A DNA stretch of 64,000 bases from an uncultured Lachnospiraceae bacterium (GTDB lineage Bacteria > Bacillota > Clostridia > Lachnospirales > Lachnospiraceae): NCBI GenBank assembly GCA_910583615.1, contig CAJTXP010000008.1, positions 66,069 through 130,068 on the forward strand, written 5' to 3'. Of this stretch, positions 9,069-18,079 are shown piece after piece (positions within the stretch are counted from its first letter, which is position 1; every line of letters starts with the position of its first letter). Under the pieces are notes generated by a model that saw nothing but the letters and a program-made list of their open reading frames with translations, had not been told where the DNA came from and searched no databases. The position numbers and the translations under genes are program-made.

Positions 9069-10550
9069 CTAGAACTGAAAATAGATAAAACTGCTTTCGT
9101 TATACGCGCTTCCCCACACTCCAAACAACAGTACAAACATAACAGCAGATATATAGCAGAGCCATCTGCACCATAATTCCTGCTGAACAATTACTTTTCT
9201 TATTCTGATTCCCCGATACTTTAGAAAATCTGACACCAGAAGGATCCCTGTGGAAAACAGCATGACCTGAAATTCTCTTCTGCTTAGTCCAAGATCATAT
9301 AGAGAGTTATCAAAAAATATCCATGGATTATGTACCGACAGAATACTTTTAATAATCAAAAATGCATCCTTCAACTGATCAGCTCTGAAAAACACCCATG
9401 TAAAATCAACCAGCAGAAAAGTTACAAAAACCTTTGCCGCCTTATGCCCCAACGTATCTCTGTCCAGGCAGAATATCCGATTCAGCTTATCACGGACCGG
9501 CTTTAGACAGTCCCCGGCAATCTGAAATACCCCGTTTAAACCGCCCCATACTACAAACGACCACTGTGCTCCATGCCAGAGTCCGCTCATTAAAAATACA
9601 ACCAGAATATTAAACTGTTTTCTAAGTGTTCCCTTCCTGTTTCCCCCAAGAGGTATGTACAGATAGTCTCTGAACCATGTAGAAAGAGAGATATGCCACC
9701 TTCTCCAGAACTCCGAAACACTTTGAGAGAAATATGGGCAGTCAAAATTTTCCATCAGATGAAATCCCATCACCTGCGCTGCACCTGCTGCAATGGTAGA
9801 ATATCCCGCAAAATCCCCATATATCTGAAATGCAAATAATACACTTGCTACAACCAGATAACCTCCGCCATATGCCGCATAGTCTCCATATACAGTATCA
9901 ACAACAACTGCAATACGGTCTGCTACTGCCAGTTTCAGAAAATAGCCCCACAGCATCAACAGTAGTCCTTCCCTGACTCTTTCAAACTCAAAAGAATGAT
10001 TCTCTCCAAGCTGACACAGCAGATTTTTAGACCGTTCAATAGGGCCAGCCACCAACTGTGGGAAAAAAGAAACAAAAAGTGCATATTTCATAAAATTCCT
10101 TTCCACCTTTGTCTCTTCTCTGTACACATCCATCGTATAACTCAAAGCCTGAAAAATATAAAAAGAAATCCCGACAGGAAGCAGAATATCAAATGCCGGA
10201 TTCAACAGTCTCATATGTAAACCCGACAGAATTCTGTTTATATTTACAATTATAAAATCAAAATATTTAAACCAGAACAAAAGGGATAAATTCAGAAAAA
10301 AACTGATACCGACAATAATTTTCTTCCATTTTCGACTATTTTTTGCAGAAAAATATGCAAGAAGCAAACCGCTTGCATAGGTAACCGCTGTAGAAAAAAA
10401 CAACAGCAGCATATATTTTGCATTCCAGCTGATATAGAAATAACAGCTTGCTGCTAACAGCCACAGATTTTTCAAACTTTTGGGAATAAGAAAATAAAGC
10501 AGTACAACGATCGGAAAAAATAAAAGAAAATGAAACGAATTAAATAACAT
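9069..10550 (-). CDS. MBOAT family O-acyltransferase (AlgI-like)
   Basis: 493 residues with about eleven hydrophobic segments. The MBOAT signature is clear: WHISLSTWFRDYLYIPLGGN (about 285-305) and SGLWHGAQWSF (about 322-332) with the conserved histidine. It also starts with the family-typical MLFNSFHFLLFFP. AlgI-type enzymes pass acyl (usually acetyl) groups across the membrane for O-acetylation of exopolysaccharide, teichoic acid or peptidoglycan. The adjacent SGNH-like gene is the expected partner. Substrate cannot be decided. Just upstream by 5 bases is the YerC regulator gene, so the three may share a transcript. Confidence 0.92.
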   Translation of the reverse strand: MLFNSFHFLLFFPIVVLLYFLIPKSLKNLWLLAASCYFYISWNAKYMLLLFFSTAVTYASGLLLAYFSAKNSRKWKKIIVGISFFLNLSLLFWFKYFDFIIVNINRILSGLHMRLLNPAFDILLPVGISFYIFQALSYTMDVYREETKVERNFMKYALFVSFFPQLVAGPIERSKNLLCQLGENHSFEFERVREGLLLMLWGYFLKLAVADRIAVVVDTVYGDYAAYGGGYLVVASVLFAFQIYGDFAGYSTIAAGAAQVMGFHLMENFDCPYFSQSVSEFWRRWHISLSTWFRDYLYIPLGGNRKGTLRKQFNILVVFLMSGLWHGAQWSFVVWGGLNGVFQIAGDCLKPVRDKLNRIFCLDRDTLGHKAAKVFVTFLLVDFTWVFFRADQLKDAFLIIKSILSVHNPWIFFDNSLYDLGLSRREFQVMLFSTGILLVSDFLKYRGIRIRKVIVQQELWCRWLCYISAVMFVLLFGVWGSAYNESSFIYFQF

Positions 10551-10555
10551 GAATT

Positions 10556-10858
10556 CTATACTCCATCCTGCTTTTCACCCATCCTGCGGAAGACCATGTC
10601 ATATCCATCATTCCCATAATTCAGGGACCGGTTCACCCGGCTGATCGTTGCAGTCGAAGCGCCTGTCTTCTCCGCAATTTCCAGATATGTCTTTTTCTCC
10701 CGAAGCAGCTTCGCCACCTCAAAGCGCTGGGACAGAGACTGGATCTCATTGATCGTACATACATCCTCAAAAAAAGTATAGCATTCTTCCATGTTCTGAA
10801 GACTTAAAATTGCACGAAACAGTCCATCTGTCGCTTCATTTTGAATTCTCTTGCTCAT
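10556..10858 (-). CDS. YerC/YecD family TrpR-related regulator
   Basis: 100 residues from the ATG at 10858, preferred because GGGGT lies just upstream and it matches the usual YerC length; nearby upstream in-frame starts are possible. The core SLQNMEECYTFFEDVCTINEIQSL and the helix-turn-helix YLEIAEKTGASTATISRVNR with NYGNDGYD are diagnostic of the YerC family, which has the TrpR repressor fold. Role is poorly known. It lies directly upstream of the MBOAT/SGNH pair on the same strand. The first six bases of each quoted block are conserved in Bacillus YerC from memory. Confidence 0.88.
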   Translation of the reverse strand: MSKRIQNEATDGLFRAILSLQNMEECYTFFEDVCTINEIQSLSQRFEVAKLLREKKTYLEIAEKTGASTATISRVNRSLNYGNDGYDMVFRRMGEKQDGV

Positions 10859-10971
10859 CATCAACCCCCGTCTGAATCTCTTCACTATATCTTCTGCCTG
10901 TTATTTTAGCACAGTAAAATCGTAAAGTCCAGACTTTTCAGAAGAATGCTTTATGGAACAGGTTTTACCGG

Positions 10972-11691
10972 TTACTGTGCATACTTGTTAATATAGGCGT
11001 ACAGCTTCTTTTTATCTGTGTTGACTACCAGTTCTTCCGGAAAATCGCTTTCCTGCAAAAGAGCGCATGCGAATTCGTGGTTCAGAATGTCCTTGTGATA
11101 ATGGGCGTCGCTTCCCAGTATGACGGGAACCTGATATCGTTTGCACATTCTCAAAAGCTCCAGATCGTTCTCTCTGGCATTTCTTCGGGAACCTCCGGGA
11201 GTCAGGGAATTGTTATTGATCTCCAGAAGCGTATGGTATTCTTTTGCCGCCTGAACGACGGCTGCATAATCCAGCGGATACCGCCCGTCATCCGGATGCC
11301 CGATCACATTGACATGCGGATTCTTCATCGCCTGGATCAGGCACTCTGTATTCCGTTCCCGGCTTCCCGGTGCGATGCACGGAGTATGCAGGCTGGCAAT
11401 GGTCACATCCATCCTCCCAAGATAGGGCTCATCCAGATCCACGTTTCCCTTCTCATCCAGGATGTTCAGCTCTGCACCCAGCAGGACTTCCAGGTCCCCA
11501 TGCCGGCGCTCCACCACCTTCAGATTATGAAAATAAAAATCATGGCAGGTTCCGGGCATCCGGGGCGCATGTTCCGTAATCCCGTAAACTTCCAGGCCTT
11601 TGTCCTGCGCCGCACGGATCATCTCCATCATCGTATTATACGCATGCCCGCTGGCAATCGTGTGCGTATGCACATCCAGTATATCTCTCAT
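10972..11691 (-). CDS. PHP-domain phosphatase, YcdX-like
   Basis: 239 residues with all PHP metal-ligand motifs: DVHTHTIASGHAY (His7, His9, His14 region), ITEHAP, GAELNI, ASLHTP, VIGHPDD and GSDAHYH. The set of nine ligands is that of the trinuclear-zinc YcdX-type phosphatases. Substrate is unknown. Its start overlaps the stop of the HAD gene by 4 bases, making it the last member of the purA-HAD-PHP chain. Two phosphatase-like genes after purA hint at nucleotide or phosphosugar clean-up, which is inference. Confidence 0.88.
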   Translation of the reverse strand: MRDILDVHTHTIASGHAYNTMMEMIRAAQDKGLEVYGITEHAPRMPGTCHDFYFHNLKVVERRHGDLEVLLGAELNILDEKGNVDLDEPYLGRMDVTIASLHTPCIAPGSRERNTECLIQAMKNPHVNVIGHPDDGRYPLDYAAVVQAAKEYHTLLEINNNSLTPGGSRRNARENDLELLRMCKRYQVPVILGSDAHYHKDILNHEFACALLQESDFPEELVVNTDKKKLYAYINKYAQ

Positions 11692-12323
11692 ACATTCTCC
11701 TGTTTCAGCCTCTGCAGTCCGTTTTCCTTCAAAAGCTCTGCAAGCTCCTGCTTCGCCCGTTCCACATCTTTGACAAGAATTCCATACATGCCAAGCCTTC
11801 CTGCCGCAGCCACATTCGCCTCTGTGTCGTCCAGAAATACGGATTCCTCCGCCAGAAGTTCATATCTCTCCATCAGCATCTGATAGATCCGCGGATCCGG
11901 CTTGATGGTCTGTACCGTGCAGGACATGATCCCGCCGTCCATCTCTTTCAGGAACGAAAGCTCTGACGCCGCTTCTCTTTTTACCCGTTCCGAATAATTG
12001 GAAAGATAATATACCTGATATCCGTCTGCTTTCAGAGAGCGGATCCAGTCAGAGGAACCTTCTTTTTCTTTTACCAGCGTACCAAGATCGGAAAATACAA
12101 TACGGATCTCCTTTTCCAGTTCCGGATCATTGGCAATAAAACCCTGAAGAAGTTCCTCATTCGTCCATACGCCGCGGTCCAGCTCATCCCATACCGGACT
12201 CTGCATCATGGCTTTTCCAATCCGCTCTGCCGTTTCCCCCTGGAAACCTTTCCTGCGGATATGCTCTCTCCAGCAAAAATCTATCAATACATTTCCTATG
12301 TCAAATATAATATTTCTGATCAT
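11688..12323 (-). CDS. HAD family hydrolase (subfamily IA, YihX-like)
   Basis: 211 residues. Motif I is FDIGNVLIDF with nucleophile Asp8, but the usual second acid (Asp at +2) is Gly10, as in YihX-type sugar-phosphate phosphatases. Motif II is YYLSNYS (about 105), motif III the lysine in the QTIKPDPRIYQ stretch, motif IV FLDDTEANV (about 162). The predicted reaction is dephosphorylation of a small phosphometabolite. It overlaps purA upstream and the PHP gene downstream by 4 bases each, so it is translationally coupled to both. Confidence 0.87.
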   Translation of the reverse strand: MIRNIIFDIGNVLIDFCWREHIRRKGFQGETAERIGKAMMQSPVWDELDRGVWTNEELLQGFIANDPELEKEIRIVFSDLGTLVKEKEGSSDWIRSLKADGYQVYYLSNYSERVKREAASELSFLKEMDGGIMSCTVQTIKPDPRIYQMLMERYELLAEESVFLDDTEANVAAAGRLGMYGILVKDVERAKQELAELLKENGLQRLKQENV

Positions 12324-13609
12324 GCCTGTCTCTTTCGGAATATAATGTCATCTCTTCCCGGACCATTGGATACCATGGTAATCGGAAATCCGATCTGCTT
12401 TTCAATAAACTCCACATAATTCCGGCAGTTCTCTGGAAGCTCATCATAGTTCCGGATCCCCCGGATATCGCATTTCCATCCCGGCAGCATCTCATAGACA
12501 GGCTTTGCTTCCTCCAGAAGACGGGTAACCGGAAACTCCGTCGTTACTTTCCCGCCAATCTCGTATCCGGTACAGACGGGAATCTCATCCAGATAGCCAA
12601 GCACGTCAAGTACCGTAAACGCCACGTCTGTAGTTCCCTGAAGCCGGCATCCGTATTTGGAAGCCACACAGTCAAACCATCCCATGCGCCTTGGGCGCCC
12701 GGTCGTTGCGCCGTATTCTCCGCCGTCTCCGCCGCGGTTGCGGAGTTCTTCCGCCTCTGCGCCAAAGATTTCGCTGACAAACGCGCCTGCTCCGACAGAA
12801 CTGGAATAAGCCTTGCACACCGTAATAACCTGCCGGATCTCATATGGCGGGATTCCTGCGCCAATCGCTCCATAGGCCGCCAGCGTAGAAGAAGAAGTTA
12901 CCATGGGATAGATTCCGTGATCCGGATCTTTCAGCGTTCCAAGCTGTCCTTCCAGAAGTATGTTTTTCCCTTCCTGCACCGCATTCCAGAGATAAGAAGA
13001 TACATCACATACGTACGGCTCCACCATCTTTTTATACTCCATCAGCTCCTCATAGATCTCTTCCGCCTGAAGCGCCGGAGCATGGTAGAGATGTTCCAGG
13101 ATCACATTTTTCTGCTGAATCACCCGCTCGATCTTCTCTTTCAGCCCGCTTTCCTCCATAAAAAGCTCGCTGACCTGGAATCCGATCTTGGCATATTTAT
13201 CAGAATAAAACGGTGCAATCCCTGATTTGGTAGAACCAAAGGATTTCCCCGCCAGACGTTCTTCTTCCAGTTTATCAAAAAGAATATGATAAGACATCAC
13301 GATCTGTGCACGGTCTGACACAAGAATTCTCGGTGTCGGAACTCCGCGCTCCACGATTCCCCGGATCTCCTGAAACAGTACCGGAATATTCAGTGCCACG
13401 CCATTCCCAATAACACTGGTGGTATGATTATAAAACACTCCGGACGGAAGCGTGTGCAGTGCGAACTTCCCATAATTATTCACGATCGTATGTCCTGCAT
13501 TCGCTCCTCCCTGAAACCTGACTATAATATCGGACTCCTTGCCAAGTACATCCGTGATCTTGCCCTTGCCTTCGTCTCCCCAGTTTGCGCCTACAACTGC
13601 TCTTACCAT
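12320..13609 (-). CDS. purA: Adenylosuccinate synthetase
   Basis: 429 residues, the normal bacterial length. It joins IMP and aspartate with GTP to form adenylosuccinate, the first step from IMP to AMP. The N-terminal GANWGDEGKGK (residues 7-17) is the signature loop with the catalytic Asp, and GGANAGHTI (about 36-44) and GQLGTLKDPDHG-type residues follow. GTP-specificity region near STLAAYGAIG is present. It has its own promoter at 13698-13726 and a strong ribosome binding site (GGAGGAA). It leads the operon with the HAD and PHP genes; the other purine genes in this window are in a separate operon at 25.3-28.8 kb. Confidence 0.98.
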   Translation of the reverse strand: MVRAVVGANWGDEGKGKITDVLGKESDIIVRFQGGANAGHTIVNNYGKFALHTLPSGVFYNHTTSVIGNGVALNIPVLFQEIRGIVERGVPTPRILVSDRAQIVMSYHILFDKLEEERLAGKSFGSTKSGIAPFYSDKYAKIGFQVSELFMEESGLKEKIERVIQQKNVILEHLYHAPALQAEEIYEELMEYKKMVEPYVCDVSSYLWNAVQEGKNILLEGQLGTLKDPDHGIYPMVTSSSTLAAYGAIGAGIPPYEIRQVITVCKAYSSSVGAGAFVSEIFGAEAEELRNRGGDGGEYGATTGRPRRMGWFDCVASKYGCRLQGTTDVAFTVLDVLGYLDEIPVCTGYEIGGKVTTEFPVTRLLEEAKPVYEMLPGWKCDIRGIRNYDELPENCRNYVEFIEKQIGFPITMVSNGPGRDDIIFRKRQA

Positions 13610-13697
13610 ATGTTAGTTCCTCCATTTCGCAGGTCATAAGAACCTGCACTGCATGTTCATAAACGGTCCTTTTCATATCTCTGGCCGCACATTCTAT

Positions 13698-13726
13698 AGT
13701 ATAACGTAAAAAGATATGCAAGTAAA
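13698..13726 (-). promoter_or_regulatory. Promoter of purA
   Basis: On the minus strand TTTACT, 17 bases, TATACT, ending about 90 bases before the purA start. The spacing and -10 box are near consensus. Confidence 0.7.
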
Positions 13727-13751
13727 GCGTCTGCCGAAAATATTCCATAAA

Positions 13752-13782
13752 GTTACCGGACGGCGGGGGTGTGAAAAGTAAC
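13752..13782. repeat. Short, decayed GTTAC-type palindromic element
   Basis: GTTAC at 13752 and a complete right end GTGTGAAAAGTAAC at 13769-13782 with only 12 bases between. It lies between the divergent purA and penicillin-binding-protein promoters. The right end is identical to that of the 41212 copy. Confidence 0.65.
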
Positions 13783-13820
13783 GCCAGATCCAGAACCCCG
13801 AGGGCAAATACAGGTTTCCT

Positions 13821-13849
13821 TTGCATACGGAACGGGTTTGTATTATAAT
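13821..13849 (+). promoter_or_regulatory. Promoter of the penicillin-binding protein gene
   Basis: TTGCAT at 13821-13826, exactly 17 bases, TATAAT at 13844-13849. The start codon is 60 bases further on. Confidence 0.75.
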
Positions 13850-13909
13850 TGCATAAGGGTATGCAGCTTCGCTGCTCCAAACCGACAGATCAGACACAAA
13901 GGAGTAAAC

Positions 13910-15847
13910 ATGCGTAAATCATCTGTTAAAAAAACCGCCGGAAAAAAAACGCGGAAAAAGAAGAAGGACATGGGCAGCTTTTTTTTCCGCGTGACCCAGG
14001 CTGCCATGCTTTTTATCATCATCGGGGCCTGCGTTATCTTCTACCGGACCGGCTATATCCAGACCGTCCTGCTTCTTCGCAGGGAGGCGCAGGCTGTCAT
14101 GGAGAATTCTTCTATTGAAGACTTCCAGGCCGATCAGCGCGGAGAGGTATACGATACCAACGGCAGTCTGATTGCCCTTTTGAAAAATGATAAAAACATT
14201 ATCTATCTTCCCGGCGACGAGATACCGGAGCAGGTGAAAAATGCGTTTATCAGCATTGAAGACAAACGGTTTTACAAACACCACGGCTTTGATCCCTTCG
14301 CAATCCTGAGAGCCGTGCAGTCCCTGATTTCAAAAAACAGCATTACTCAGGGCGGAAGCACGATCACGCAGCAGCTTGCCAGAAACATCTATCTGACGCA
14401 CACTGTCAAATGGGAACGTAAAGTGGAAGAGATCTTTATCGCCATTGCCCTGGAAGAAAAATATTCCAAAGAGGATATTCTGGAATTTTATATTAACAAT
14501 ATCTATTTTTCCAATGGATATTACGGAATCCAGGCGGCAAGCCAGGGTTATTTCAGCAAAGACGCTGACGAATTGACACTTTCAGAAACCGCTTTCCTTT
14601 GCGCCATTCCCAACAGCCCGGGAAGCTATGATCCGCTGGTCCACATGGAAAAGACTTTAAAGCGCCGGGATCTGATCCTTCAGAATATGCTGGATGAAAA
14701 GCTGATCTCGGAAGAGGAGTGCAGACAGGCCCTCGCAGAAACCGTTACACTGAATCCGTCAAAAATCACATTTACACGTACCTGGGCGCATACCTATATC
14801 TATGAATGTGCGACCCGGGCCCTGATGGAAGCTACCGGACAGGATTACGATACCTGCCGCAGCATGCTGTACACCGGCGGTTACCGCGTCTACACTTCCA
14901 TTAACATGGATACGCAGGAAGCGCTTCAGAATACCATTGATGACGAGCTTTCCAACTACAATACACTGAACCGGAACGGAACTTATGCCCTTCAGGCATC
15001 CGCCGTCTGCATTGATAATGAAAGCGGACTGGTAACAGCCATCGTCGGTGGACGTACACAGGAAGGAATTCTTCCGGAATATAACCGGGCATATATGAGT
15101 TTCCGCCAGCCCGGAAGCTCCATAAAGCCTCTGATCGTATACATTCCGGCGTTGGAACACGGCTACACGGCCTCCTCCACCGTCGTCGACTCCAAAGAAG
15201 AAGACGGCCCGGAGAACTCTTCCGGACGGTATGCGGGTTCCATCTCTCTTCGAACCGCAGTGGAACAGTCCAAAAATACAGTTGCCTATAAGCTGTTTCG
15301 GGAACTCACTCCCGAAGTCGGACTTTCCTACCTCCTGAACATGGATTTTTCATCCATTGAAACAGAGGACTATACGCTCTCCTCTGCCCTGGGCGGGCTG
15401 ACCACCGGAGCAAGCTCTCTGGAAATGACGGCCGCATACGCCGCCGTTGCCAATGAAGGCATCTACCGTCAGCCCACCTGCATCACCATGATCACAGACA
15501 TGCAGGGCAACATCATCTCCATACCGGAACCGGAAGAGCGACAGGTCTACGAAACAGACGCCGCCCATGAGATGACCAATATTCTGGAAGGCGTCCTCAC
15601 CCGGGGAACCGCAAGGGGAAACGGCATTCCGGATATGCCCTGTGCAGGCAAGACCGGAACCACGAACGATAATATCGACGGATGGTTTGTCGGTTACTCC
15701 GCCTACTATACGACCGGCGTCTGGGTCGGTTTTGATTCTCCGCGGGGAAACAGCGCTCTTTCCGGTTCCACCTATCCGGTAAATATCTGGCGCGCTTTTA
15801 TGACCGGTCTGCATGACGATCTTACGTCAAAGCCGTTAAATGACTGA
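13910..15847 (+). CDS. Class A penicillin-binding protein (transglycosylase/transpeptidase)
   Basis: 645 residues from the ATG at 13910, chosen because AAGGAG lies five bases upstream; longer in-frame starts overlap the promoter. A very basic cytoplasmic tail (RKSSVKKTAGKKTRKKKK) precedes one membrane segment. The GT51 transglycosylase motifs EDKRFYKHHG and QGGSTITQQLARN are present, then the transpeptidase motifs SSIK (nucleophile Ser403, Lys406), SKN (Ser454) and KTG (581-583). It polymerises lipid II and cross-links peptidoglycan outside the membrane. At 645 residues it lacks the long C-terminal extensions of some PBP1 proteins. Transcribed alone between a promoter and a large terminator hairpin. 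Confidence 0.96.
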   Translation: MRKSSVKKTAGKKTRKKKKDMGSFFFRVTQAAMLFIIIGACVIFYRTGYIQTVLLLRREAQAVMENSSIEDFQADQRGEVYDTNGSLIALLKNDKNIIYLPGDEIPEQVKNAFISIEDKRFYKHHGFDPFAILRAVQSLISKNSITQGGSTITQQLARNIYLTHTVKWERKVEEIFIAIALEEKYSKEDILEFYINNIYFSNGYYGIQAASQGYFSKDADELTLSETAFLCAIPNSPGSYDPLVHMEKTLKRRDLILQNMLDEKLISEEECRQALAETVTLNPSKITFTRTWAHTYIYECATRALMEATGQDYDTCRSMLYTGGYRVYTSINMDTQEALQNTIDDELSNYNTLNRNGTYALQASAVCIDNESGLVTAIVGGRTQEGILPEYNRAYMSFRQPGSSIKPLIVYIPALEHGYTASSTVVDSKEEDGPENSSGRYAGSISLRTAVEQSKNTVAYKLFRELTPEVGLSYLLNMDFSSIETEDYTLSSALGGLTTGASSLEMTAAYAAVANEGIYRQPTCITMITDMQGNIISIPEPEERQVYETDAAHEMTNILEGVLTRGTARGNGIPDMPCAGKTGTTNDNIDGWFVGYSAYYTTGVWVGFDSPRGNSALSGSTYPVNIWRAFMTGLHDDLTSKPLND

Positions 15848-15864
15848 TCCATCCCGAAAAAACA

Positions 15865-15937
15865 GACGGGGTGCTGCAAAACATGTTCCTGTCTGCGTGC
15901 CGGGCACACAGGCAGAAACGTGTTACAGCGCCCCGTC
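15865..15937. terminator. Long hairpin between convergent genes
   Basis: Arms beginning GACGGGGTGCTG and ending CAGCGCCCCGTC form a nearly continuous stem of about 34 base pairs, with G-U pairs and few mismatches and a very short loop near 15900. It is followed by ATTTATT. It separates the penicillin-binding protein from the convergent reductase-like gene and could stop transcription from either side. Confidence 0.6.
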
Positions 15938-15971
15938 ATTTATTCATCTTCTTACAGGCTGCAGGCTCTTC

Positions 15972-16907
15972 TCAGGTATGAAGATCCGCCGCCAGAATTT
16001 CCTCTTTTCTGGTCAGGATGTCATCCGACAAAAGCTGTGCTTCCACATTTTCAAATCCAAGTCTGTCAACGGTCTGTGCCAGACGCTCGCCGGTTTTCCC
16101 CTGCTCCCGGAACAGAAGGATCGTTTTTTCAATTACTGACAGCGCTTCTTCTTTATCCGTAAATATCCTGCCAAGTGCGCGTCCCTGAGCTACTTTCTTA
16201 CCCCAGCGTCCGCCGATATAGATTTTATAACCATATATACCGTCTTCCATTGCGTTGAACGGGCATTTTTTTACGCAGCGTCCACAGTTATTACATATGC
16301 TTTTATCCATCTTCAAAACACCGTCCACTACTTTGGCCGCTCCTGTCGGACAGTTTTTCTCAATGGCACATTTTTTGCATCCATTGCAGGAATCTTCATC
16401 AAAATTCGGAATATACTGTCCGATGATACCCAGATCGTTCAGATCCGGTTTCACACAGTTATTCGGACATCCTCCCACTGCAATTTTAAATTTATGAGGA
16501 AGCTGTACCTGCCTGTAGCCTTCATAAAATCTTTCATGAATCTCTCTGGATAACTCAAAGGAATCCAGAAGACCATACTGGCAGGTGGTTCCTTTACAGG
16601 CAACTACCGGACGTACTTTTGCCCCGGTTCCTCCGGTCACCAGCCCTTCCTTTGCAATAAACTGCTGGAATTCCTCAATCTTGTCGTAAGGGATCCCTGG
16701 TACCTCCACCGTCAAACGGGTTGTGAAAACCACCTCGCCGTTTCCGAATTTTTCCGCCGCCTCTGCGATACACCTCTGCTGAGCCGCCGTAATCTTTCCG
16801 TTCACGGTGATAATACGTCCGTTGAAATTGTCCGTTCCCCTGTTGTTCAGAAAGCCCATTCCCTTGACTCTCTTTTCATCTGCTGCACTTACTGTTAATG
16901 CTGACAT
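15972..16907 (-). CDS. Nitrite/sulfite reductase-like siroheme and 4Fe-4S protein
   Basis: 311 residues from the ATG at 16907, which has GGAGGAA directly upstream. N-terminal ferredoxin-like half domain of nitrite/sulfite reductases (about 30-110), then the siroheme/4Fe-4S pattern CKGTTC (C-x4-C here) and GGCPNNC (C-x3-C), then two ferredoxin motifs: CNGCKKC with a later CP, and CNNCGRCVKKCP. This is the layout of short single-chain anaerobic sulfite/nitrite reductase relatives (AsrC- or Fsr-like), shorter than assimilatory enzymes. True substrate is uncertain. It is divergent from a LysR regulator, which probably controls it. Confidence 0.82.
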   Translation of the reverse strand: MSALTVSAADEKRVKGMGFLNNRGTDNFNGRIITVNGKITAAQQRCIAEAAEKFGNGEVVFTTRLTVEVPGIPYDKIEEFQQFIAKEGLVTGGTGAKVRPVVACKGTTCQYGLLDSFELSREIHERFYEGYRQVQLPHKFKIAVGGCPNNCVKPDLNDLGIIGQYIPNFDEDSCNGCKKCAIEKNCPTGAAKVVDGVLKMDKSICNNCGRCVKKCPFNAMEDGIYGYKIYIGGRWGKKVAQGRALGRIFTDKEEALSVIEKTILLFREQGKTGERLAQTVDRLGFENVEAQLLSDDILTRKEEILAADLHT

Positions 16908-17043
16908 ATAATTCCTCCTTTTTAACATTTTCCACCCTGTCTTTTTGTCACCCGGATGCAAAGGTATTTTCGGACATGGTCTGGTTCTTCTTAATTATAG
17001 CACTTGTTTCATACCATGAAAAATGATATTATTCTATCATATT

Positions 17044-17060
17044 TATAGGTAATACCTATA
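17044..17060. promoter_or_regulatory. Perfect 17-base palindrome, candidate LysR binding site
   Basis: TATAGGTAATACCTATA is an 8-1-8 perfect palindrome and contains the T-N11-A pattern of LysR boxes. It lies in the 250-base gap between the reductase-like gene and its divergent LysR gene. Further dyads sit just beside it: ATGATA/TATCAT (about 17022-17040) and TTTCAT/ATGAAA near 17008. Regulation is inferred from position. Confidence 0.6.
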
Positions 17061-17062
17061 AC

Positions 17063-17094
17063 GTTACTGTTCACGGGTGGTTGGCGGTCTGCGC
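17063..17094. repeat. Left-end fragment of the GTTAC-type palindromic element
   Basis: GTTACTGTTCACGGGTGG followed by GGCGGTCTGCGC matches the left half of the copies at 19275 and 36889. No right end is visible before the LysR gene, so it looks truncated. Confidence 0.6.
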
Positions 17095-17158
17095 TCTGAA
17101 CCTCTGTAAACAGCAGCCTCCATAATCATATTCTTACAGAAACGAAAGAAGGATATTT

Positions 17159-18079
17159 ATGACGATCCGACATTTGAAAATTTTTATCACAGTTGCAGAA
17201 TGCGGCTCCATGAACACTGCTGCAAAAGAATTGTTTCTCTCGCAGCCGACGATCAGCCAGGCCATTCGGGAACTGGAAGAATACTACGGCACGCGCCTCT
17301 TCGACCGTCTTTCCAGACGGCTCTATATCACGCCTGCCGGACAGGAACTTCTGAATCATGCCTATCCGGTGGTTGCACAGTTTAATCAGCTGGAACAAAA
17401 TATGAAAAAAGGCAATCAAAAGGAGATCATCCGCATCGGTTCCACGATTACCGTCGGATCCTGCCTGATTTCCAATGTTCTGAACGATTTTGACCGGCTG
17501 ATACCGGAGACGGAAACCTATACTTTTATCGGCAACACCCATATGATCGAAGAGAAGTTGTTGAAGTCGGAACTGGATATCGCCCTGGTAGAAGGAGAGA
17601 TCCATCATCCTGATCTGGTCATGGTTCCCGGTATCCGGGATTTTCTTGTCCTTGGATGTGCTGCAAACCATCCGTTTGCCGAACGGGATGCCGTCCATGT
17701 CAGGGAACTGGAAGGTCAGAAATTCGTCATGCGGGAACAGGGAAGCGGCACCCGCGCGCTTTTTGACCGGTTCATCAAACGTCACAGCCTGAGCATCCGC
17801 ACCTCCTGGGAAGCAACCTGTCCAGATGCCTTCCGAAATGCGATTCTATATAACCAGTGTCTCGCCGTTGTATCCGTAAGGCTTCTGGAACGGGATATCC
17901 GAAGCGGACAGATCCGTATCTTTAATCCGCATACCAATGAGCTGGAGCGCTGCTTCAGCCTGGTATACCATAAAGACAAAGTCTTTACTCCTGCCATGAA
18001 CGCTGTCCGGGATATCATCGCTCACTACCGTCAGCCGGACTGGCTTGACAACGTGCCCGTCGGAACTCTTACGGAATAG
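17159..18079 (+). CDS. LysR family transcriptional regulator
   Basis: 306 residues. N-terminal winged helix-turn-helix: MTIRHLKIFITVAECGSMN, then AAKELFLSQPTISQAIRELE with the LFDRLSRRLYITPAG wing, all typical LysR. The remainder is a substrate-binding-like effector domain (about 90-295), including EQGSGTRALFDRF. The natural target is the divergent siroheme/4Fe-4S reductase-like gene, with a 17-base palindrome between them; this suggests a CysL/CysB-like role in sulfur or nitrogen oxyanion use, which is inference. Its 3' end overlaps the convergent solute-binding protein gene by 11 bases. Confidence 0.93.
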   Translation: MTIRHLKIFITVAECGSMNTAAKELFLSQPTISQAIRELEEYYGTRLFDRLSRRLYITPAGQELLNHAYPVVAQFNQLEQNMKKGNQKEIIRIGSTITVGSCLISNVLNDFDRLIPETETYTFIGNTHMIEEKLLKSELDIALVEGEIHHPDLVMVPGIRDFLVLGCAANHPFAERDAVHVRELEGQKFVMREQGSGTRALFDRFIKRHSLSIRTSWEATCPDAFRNAILYNQCLAVVSVRLLERDIRSGQIRIFNPHTNELERCFSLVYHKDKVFTPAMNAVRDIIAHYRQPDWLDNVPVGTLTE

